Positions 63,586-64,000 of a stretch of 64,000 bases of DNA are shown piece after piece. The notes under the pieces were generated by a model. That model was not told where the DNA came from. It saw only the letters and a list, made by a program, of their open reading frames with translations, and searched no databases. Source of the DNA: Modicisalibacter radicis (lineage in GTDB: Bacteria; Pseudomonadota; Gammaproteobacteria; Pseudomonadales; Halomonadaceae); NCBI RefSeq assembly GCF_900961225.1, contig NZ_CAAHFN010000049.1:1-64000 (forward strand), given 5' to 3'. Positions within the stretch are counted from its first letter, which is position 1. The number at the start of each line of letters is the position of its first letter. Position numbers and translations under genes: made by a program.

Positions 63586-64000
63586 GTGCGAATCCATGAC
63601 GTCGTGATGGGGCCCTTGATCCTGCTGACAGGGCTGGGCCTCTGCCTTTGGGCTTCTTTCCTACCTCACCCCGGCAACGTCGCCTTCGGTCCAGGGCTCT
63701 TTCCGACACTGACGGGTAGTGGTCTGGCCATTTCGGGCTCCATCATTGGCCTTTCCGGCTGGCTAAAGCGTCGGGGACAACCGCTTTTCCACAAGCCGGA
63801 ATGGATGAGCCATCGGAACATCGCACTCAATTTCTGGCTGATCCCTTTGCTCATCGTCGGCTATCTTTTGTGCGTCGATACCCTCGGATTCCTGCTGACA
63901 GCCACCATCGTGCTGTTTTCCATGATGGTGGCCAACGCCGTCGCTTGGAGCCGTGCCTTGCCGACCGCCATCGTCACGGCGGCGTCGATCAATGTGCTGT
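63586..64000 (+). CDS. tctB: TctB-family protein (partial, runs off the window)
   Basis: From a GTG at 63586 with GGGAG nine bases upstream, an open frame without a stop runs to the window end (138 codons). The translation (RIHDVVMGPLILLTGLGL, then VAFGPGLFPTLTGSGLAISG, NFWLIPLLIVGYLLCVDTLGFLL) shows the TctB pattern of four helices with FGPGLFP. It is the second TctB in the window and probably pairs with the receptor at 59472. tctA is expected immediately to the right. Confidence 0.88.
   Translation, partial: MRIHDVVMGPLILLTGLGLCLWASFLPHPGNVAFGPGLFPTLTGSGLAISGSIIGLSGWLKRRGQPLFHKPEWMSHRNIALNFWLIPLLIVGYLLCVDTLGFLLTATIVLFSMMVANAVAWSRALPTAIVTAASINVL

Overview
The window is a GC-rich stretch of a gammaproteobacterial chromosome. 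The gene mix and protein sequences look like Halomonadaceae (Halomonas or a relative); this is inferred from recalled family resemblance, not from a search. I see no rRNA, tRNA, CRISPR array, phage or insertion sequence. Coding density is high. The left half is mostly housekeeping. The right half (about 31.6 kb onward) is a series of catabolic and transport islands, most with their own regulator and recognisable operators.

Left part (1-31.5 kb): assimilatory sulfite reductase (cysJ-cysI); a DMT exporter; a large CBS-PAS-GGDEF-EAL cyclic-di-GMP protein; a general-stress flavin-fold protein; a chemoreceptor with a near-perfect sigma-28 promoter; a host-attachment-family protein; a general amino-acid ABC transporter of the AapJQMP type; hemE with an overlapping vanZ-like gene; ribA; a hemolysin-III-like membrane protein; soxR, divergent from a flavin reductase and an ABC exporter across a textbook SoxR promoter; an alpha/beta hydrolase; djlA; the xseB-ispA-dxs isoprenoid operon; serA; and a TonB-dependent receptor.

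Middle part (31.6-44.2 kb): a D-amino-acid utilisation island (PLP-dependent D-amino-acid lyase, MurR/RpiR regulator, D-aminoacylase, RidA, sodium:solute symporter); a YdcF-like protein; a DUF2243/CtaG pair; and a Fur-box-preceded EfeUOB iron-uptake operon. In this operon the EfeO role is divided between a cupredoxin protein whose M75 domain has lost its HxxE motif and a separate M75-only protein that keeps it.

Right part (44.2-64 kb): an allantoin/ureide island (AllA, ureidoglycine aminohydrolase, RpiR regulator, polar amino-acid-type ABC transporter, PuuE allantoinase, Asp/Glu/hydantoin racemase, NCS1 permease) with matching operator-like palindromes in the divergent promoter; thiM preceded by a folded REP-like or leader element that includes its ribosome-binding site; a LacI-controlled tripartite tricarboxylate transporter (TctCBA) with an HpcH/HpaI aldolase; and an IclR-controlled locus with a DhaK-DhaL kinase, a second TctC receptor, a decayed FAD-oxidase remnant and a second tctB that runs off the right edge. 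Two near-identical 17-bp palindromes flank the iclR gene and appear to define that regulon. The genes from about 59.4 kb rightward look somewhat less GC-rich than the rest.
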